From: Paracoccus isoporae
GTDB taxonomy: Bacteria > Pseudomonadota > Alphaproteobacteria > Rhodobacterales > Rhodobacteraceae
DNA length: 64,000 nucleotides
NCBI RefSeq assembly: GCF_900101865.1
Contig: NZ_FNAH01000012.1
Location: forward strand, 28,793-92,792
Direction of reading: 5' to 3'
Within the stretch, counting starts at the first letter, position 1. The number at the start of each line of letters is the position of its first letter. The notes below the pieces were generated by a model. That model saw only the letters and a program-made list of their open reading frames with translations. It ran no database searches and had not been told where the DNA came from. Below are positions 60,963-64,000 of this stretch, in pieces. Position numbers and translations under genes: made by a program.

Positions 60963-61814
60963 TTAGTCAGCTTCCACCAAGTCACTCCGGGCATCGCGGA
61001 TGATCATCCACGACGAATGCAGGAAAAGCCCCGCGATCGCGAACGCGACGATCAGGTCGGGCCATGCACTGCCAAGCCACCGGACCAGCCCGGCGGCGAT
61101 GACCACGGCGAGGTTGCCGATGGCGTCGTTGCGAGAGAACAGCCAGACGGCTCGCATATTGGCATCACCCTTGCGGTGCTTTAGCAGCGGCAGCACCGCG
61201 AGGATGTTTACGATCAGCGCACCTACCGCGAAGGCTCCCATCAACCCGGCTTCTGGCGTGGTCTGGTTGAGGACACGCCAGAGCGTGCTGCCGACAACGC
61301 CAAGGCCCAGAAGGCCCAGAAACACGCCTTGGATCATCGCCGACCGCGCCCGCCATGTCAGGCTCCAGCCGATGGCGAGCAGGCCCAGAAACGTGATCGC
61401 ACCATCGCCCAGAAAATCGAGCGCATCTGCCTTCAGCGCCTGCGAACCGGACAGGAACCCGCCGAACATTTCGACCACGCCGTATCCGAGACTGAGCGCG
61501 ACCACGATCCAGAGCGCGCGGCGATAGCTCGGGTCCTTGTAGGCCGGATCGGACGATGTATCGCCGTCCTCGATCTTCTCGAAACCGTAGCCGGTCGCGT
61601 CGAGCGCGGGCCGCACTTTCGGCAGATCGCCGTCCGCGATCCGCAATGTCATGATGTGGGTGGCGGCGGACACTTTCACGTCGCCTTCGGCCACGCCCGC
61701 AGACCGGGCCGCGCGCTCGATCTCGGCGGCATCTTTCGCGCAGTCCATGCCTTGCACCCGCATTCGGATCGGGGAGGAGGCTGTCGCCAACTTGCTGTTA
61801 TCGGGCTGGCTCAT
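60963..61814 (-). CDS. CDF-family metal exporter with N-terminal HMA domain
   Basis: A 283-residue protein. Residues 15-80 are a heavy-metal-associated domain with MRVQGMDCAKDAAEIERAAR, only one Cys of the usual CxxC. Six membrane helices follow, with cation-diffusion-facilitator metal sites in QALKADALDFLGDGA and FSRNDAIGNLAVVIAAG. It likely exports Zn2+, Cd2+ or Co2+. AAGGATC ribosome site. Divergent from an ArsR-type regulator gene across a 63-bp promoter region. Confidence 0.9.
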   Translation of the reverse strand: MSQPDNSKLATASSPIRMRVQGMDCAKDAAEIERAARSAGVAEGDVKVSAATHIMTLRIADGDLPKVRPALDATGYGFEKIEDGDTSSDPAYKDPSYRRALWIVVALSLGYGVVEMFGGFLSGSQALKADALDFLGDGAITFLGLLAIGWSLTWRARSAMIQGVFLGLLGLGVVGSTLWRVLNQTTPEAGLMGAFAVGALIVNILAVLPLLKHRKGDANMRAVWLFSRNDAIGNLAVVIAAGLVRWLGSAWPDLIVAFAIAGLFLHSSWMIIRDARSDLVEAD

Positions 61815-61877
61815 GTGCGATCCTTTTTGTGGTGGCGGGCGAAAAGGTACGCTGCTAACGTATCAGTGGATAATGAT

Positions 61878-62228
61878 ATGACAGCGCAAAACATTCAAGA
61901 CGATCTTTCGGCACCCGATACACTGGAACTGCGGGCAAAGCTCTTCCGGGGCCTAAGCGATCCCAGCCGTCTGACGATCCTCGATGCGCTGGTGTCGGAC
62001 GAACGCAACGTGCAGGAAATCGTCGGGCATACGGGTTTGGGTCAGCCCAACGTCTCGAACCATCTGCGCTGTCTGCTGGAATGCGGGCTGGTCAGTCGCC
62101 GCAGCAAAGGCCGCTTCGTTCGGTATCGTCTGGCGGACAGGCGGGTCGCCGATCTCATCCGTGATGCAGATCAGCTACTTGCCTCGACAGCCAACGGAGT
62201 TGATGCCTGCCAAAGCTATACGGACTAA
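61878..62228 (+). CDS. ArsR/SmtB-family metal-responsive repressor
   Basis: A 116-residue winged-helix repressor: LRAKLFRGLSDPSRLTILDAL, then GHTGLGQPNVSNHLRCLLECGLVSRRSKG with the recognition helix. Cys in RCLLECG and the C-terminal DACQSYTD resemble the metal site of CmtR-like sensors. It probably represses itself and the divergent CDF exporter and releases DNA on binding Cd or Zn. Confidence 0.9.
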   Translation: MTAQNIQDDLSAPDTLELRAKLFRGLSDPSRLTILDALVSDERNVQEIVGHTGLGQPNVSNHLRCLLECGLVSRRSKGRFVRYRLADRRVADLIRDADQLLASTANGVDACQSYTD

Positions 62229-62308
62229 CCGGCGCGACCTGCTGCAATGTCCTATCGGTGCGCCAAACCTGAAGCAGCCATCTGCGCATCCGCAGCGAAT
62301 GCACCCTT

Positions 62309-62469
62309 TGTCCCGCACATCGGACACAACCCCCCTGACAGAACCCATACGGCAAAAACGGTCGTTTCTGTCCCTTCCTAGACACACATGGCGGACCAAC
62401 GAGTTACGCGGGACTAAAACTCCGGACAAAACCGTTGCCGTTTTGGGAGGTTTTTGTCATGATTCAGGC
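62309..62469 (+). promoter_or_regulatory. Putative res site of the serine resolvase
   Basis: Directly upstream of the resolvase gene: tgtcccgcacatcggaca (62309-62326), ctgtcccttcctagacac (about 62367-62384) and ggactaaaactccggaca (about 62410-62427) are palindromic TGTC/GACA-type units, three in all as in Tn3-family res sites. The first unit begins element D copy 3 (to 62355). Confidence 0.65.
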
Positions 62470-63009
62470 ATGATTTTAGGTTACGCCCGTGTCTCAACCG
62501 AAGACCAGAAGCTCGACGCCCAGACCGACGCCCTGACGGCGGCCGGCGCGGAGCGCATCTTCACCGAGCGCAGCAGCGGGTCTGTCCGCAACCGCCCCGA
62601 GCTGGACCGCCTGCTCGACCAGCTGCGCGCCGGTGATGTCATCGTGGTGACGAAATATGACCGCTTGGCGCGGTCGCTTCGTAACCTGCTGGAAATCGTG
62701 GAAGCCATTGCCGAACGCGGGGCCGGTTTCCGGTCGCTGGCCGAGGACATCGACACGACGACACCGGCCGGCTGGCTCATCTTCCACGTCTTCGCCTCCA
62801 TCGCTCAGTTTGAGCGTGAGCGTATCTCAGAACGCACCCGCGAGGGGCTAGCAGCGGCGAAGAAGCGCGGCCGCACTGGTGGCAGGCCCCCTGCCCTCAC
62901 CGAAGATCAGAAGATTGAGGTGCGTCGTATGCGCGACGTGGAACGCCGGCCCTTGCCCGACATTGCTGCCCTGTTCCGCGTGAGCACCAAGACCGTGCGG
63001 CGGGCTTAG
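62470..63009 (+). CDS. tnpR: Tn3-family serine resolvase
   Basis: A 179-residue site-specific recombinase. MILGYARVSTEDQKLDAQTDAL has the catalytic Ser in ARVST, DVIVVTKYDRLARSLRNLLE the conserved Asp-Arg block, and FASIAQFERERISERTREGL the long E helix; the C-terminal HTH ends STKTVRRA. No transposase gene is next to it. A GGGAGG site sits 19 bp upstream, better placed for a four-codon ORF (ATG 62459) that ends in ATGA on the resolvase start. Confidence 0.93.
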   Translation: MILGYARVSTEDQKLDAQTDALTAAGAERIFTERSSGSVRNRPELDRLLDQLRAGDVIVVTKYDRLARSLRNLLEIVEAIAERGAGFRSLAEDIDTTTPAGWLIFHVFASIAQFERERISERTREGLAAAKKRGRTGGRPPALTEDQKIEVRRMRDVERRPLPDIAALFRVSTKTVRRA

Positions 63010-63128
63010 ACCCGCTGTGTCAGGGGGCTTCAGGCATTGGATAGATGGATTGAAGGATAAAATAGTTAAAAGTAACTTTAGAGTTAGAGATATAATTAAG
63101 GTTGACTTTATCTTTAAATTCCTCTTAC
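63010..63128. promoter_or_regulatory. AT-rich promoter/operator region of the last ParA gene
   Basis: 63050-63125 is strikingly AT-rich in this GC-rich window, with gttaaaagtaac, ctttagagttagag and a ttgact hexamer at 63102. It is a likely ParA promoter with operator repeats. Confidence 0.5.
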
Positions 63129-63869
63129 ATGGTCCGCAGGTATGTCATTACCTTCGCAAACCCGATGGGCGGTTCGGGGAAAACGACGTCCGGCATGCTT
63201 CTGGCTGAGCAAATCGCTCTTTCGGGCGGACGGGTTTCTATTCTCGACCTAGACCCGAACGCCAACATCCTTGCGTGGTCAGAAAGCAGGAAAGCGGACG
63301 GGCGCGACGTGCCCTTTTCGGTTTATGCGCGCCCTCAGGCCGAGGACACCGTTGAGCTGATCGATCAGCTTTCTGGTGAGACGGATTACCTGATCATCGA
63401 CTTGGAAGGGTCGAAGGATCAGATCGTCACCTTCGCGCTTTCTAGGACAGACCTTTGCATCATTCCGCTCGATGGCTCGCCCATGGAGGCGAGGCAGGCG
63501 GCGGCGGCGGCCGTCCGGCTCGTACAAACCACATCGAGCATGATCCGTGCGCCCATTGCATACTCGCTACTGTTCACGAGGACCAACGCGGCCTTCCAGA
63601 CCACGGATGAGCGCGACGTGCGGCAGGAGATGGAGATCAACAACATCCCGACGCTGCCGACCCGCATTGCAAAACGCGCACCCTATACCCGCATTTTCCG
63701 TGATGGCGTGCTTCTTTCGGAGTTGCCGGGCATCGTCACGGACGAACACGAAGGCAAGACAGCCTCTGTTACGGACAAGGCCATGAAACAGGTGGTCGCG
63801 GCTATCGAGAACGCCCGTGATTACGCTCAGGCTGTCATTCATGCACTCACGAAAGAGAGGGCTGCATGA
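63129..63869 (+). CDS. parA: ParA-family ATPase
   Basis: A 246-residue ATPase. Walker A is FANPMGGSGKTTSGML; the signature Lys of most ParA proteins is Met here. SILDLDPNANILAWSES and YLIIDLEGSKDQIVTFAL follow. ATG 63129 is preferred over an upstream TTG; the ribosome site is weak in either case. The stop overlaps the next start by 4 bp, the usual parA-partner junction. It may be a partition ATPase or a second VirC1-like protein. Confidence 0.88.
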   Translation: MVRRYVITFANPMGGSGKTTSGMLLAEQIALSGGRVSILDLDPNANILAWSESRKADGRDVPFSVYARPQAEDTVELIDQLSGETDYLIIDLEGSKDQIVTFALSRTDLCIIPLDGSPMEARQAAAAAVRLVQTTSSMIRAPIAYSLLFTRTNAAFQTTDERDVRQEMEINNIPTLPTRIAKRAPYTRIFRDGVLLSELPGIVTDEHEGKTASVTDKAMKQVVAAIENARDYAQAVIHALTKERAA

Positions 63870-63928
63870 GCAAGTATGGATTTGGTGGCGGGATTGAGCT
63901 CCCAAAGGCCGCCCGAAACGCGCGATGA
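63866..63928 (+). pseudogene. Start of the ParA partner gene, cut off by an IS remnant
   Basis: MSKYGFGGGIELPK is followed by six residues (AARNAR) that belong to reversed IS6-type transposase sequence, then a stop. Only about 14 native codons remain. The overlap with parA suggests it once encoded a ParB-like or DNA-binding partner. Confidence 0.6.
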
Positions 63929-64000
63929 GCCTTGCCAGAAAGCGCTTTGCCGCCTTGGCATTCCTGCGGGTTTGCACGAGGATGTCGAGCGTGTCGCCAT
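63906..64000 (-). mobile_element. IS6-family transposase remnant, continuing beyond the window
   Basis: On the minus strand the frame entering at 63998 reads GDTLDILVQTRRNAKAAKRF and LARLIARFGRP, the conserved core of IS6/IS26-type transposases, then breaks at about 63906 before the expected VVTDKL segment. The element is truncated at its C-terminal side; the N-terminal part lies to the right. Confidence 0.75.

Noticed and set aside
63567..63977. 136-residue minus-strand ORF starting like an IS6 transposase
   Set aside because: Only the first ~26 residues are transposase; the rest is antisense of parA. Annotated as an IS6 remnant instead.

Overview
The window looks like part of a large, mosaic conjugative or mobilizable plasmid (or chromid) of a high-GC alphaproteobacterium, most likely a Paracoccus-like member of the Rhodobacterales. 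Reasons: a VirD4 coupling protein, a VirD2-type relaxase with a MobC-like partner, a VirC1/VirC2 pair, a second ParA at the right edge, two VapBC modules, many IS and transposon pieces, and protein styles typical of that order (Hint-domain protein, MesD/MesX methionine synthesis, DUF1173, DUF3768). No rRNA, tRNA or CRISPR array was seen.

Layout. 1-1467: end of virD4. 1592-20067: a stress and envelope island lying between virD4 and the relaxase: a DUF892 protein, a seven-gene glycan operon whose genes all overlap by 4 bp (three family-2 and one family-1 glycosyltransferases, acyl-CoA dehydrogenase-like protein, PIG-L deacetylase, NodS-like methyltransferase), Crp/Fnr regulator, MgtC, DUF421, a cation/proton antiporter, catalase HPII, the Ku/LigD end-joining pair and a PRC-barrel protein, with broken nitrilase and HsdR genes as scars. 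20294-25451: VapBC, relaxase, mobC, a repeat-rich intergenic region (candidate oriT with three 19-bp repeats), virC1 and virC2.

26047-42846 resembles a plasmid leading region. Most genes run on the minus strand toward the candidate oriT: ArdC antirestriction protein, NrdH-like redoxin, a five-gene operon ending in a DUF4942 DNA methyltransferase, a DUF3768 protein and a ParB-like protein. Three near-identical ~370-bp repeats, full of inverted repeats, sit directly upstream of three of these transcription units, and a second hairpin element sits upstream of two others. By analogy with the single-stranded promoters of F-like plasmids these are candidate entry promoters; this is the most interesting undescribed feature here. 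A 4-kb composite transposon (two IS256-family copies around a Hint-domain gene, with a 9-bp target duplication) has split the terminator hairpin of the ParB-like gene.

43563-64000 is a patchwork of accessory cargo: SRPBCC and DUF1993 proteins, a copper/redox cluster (CopD remnant, glutaredoxin-MauE fusion, DUF305, two cytochromes c of which one is frameshifted, multicopper oxidase), a zinc-ribbon/SRAP/DUF1173 group, VapBC, a truncated TniA-type transposase fused to the end of prpC, prpB, a MesD-MesX-flavin reductase-LysR methionine cluster, a CDF metal exporter with an ArsR regulator, a Tn3-type resolvase with res-like repeats that recur at three places, and a ParA whose downstream partner gene is cut off by an IS6-family remnant.
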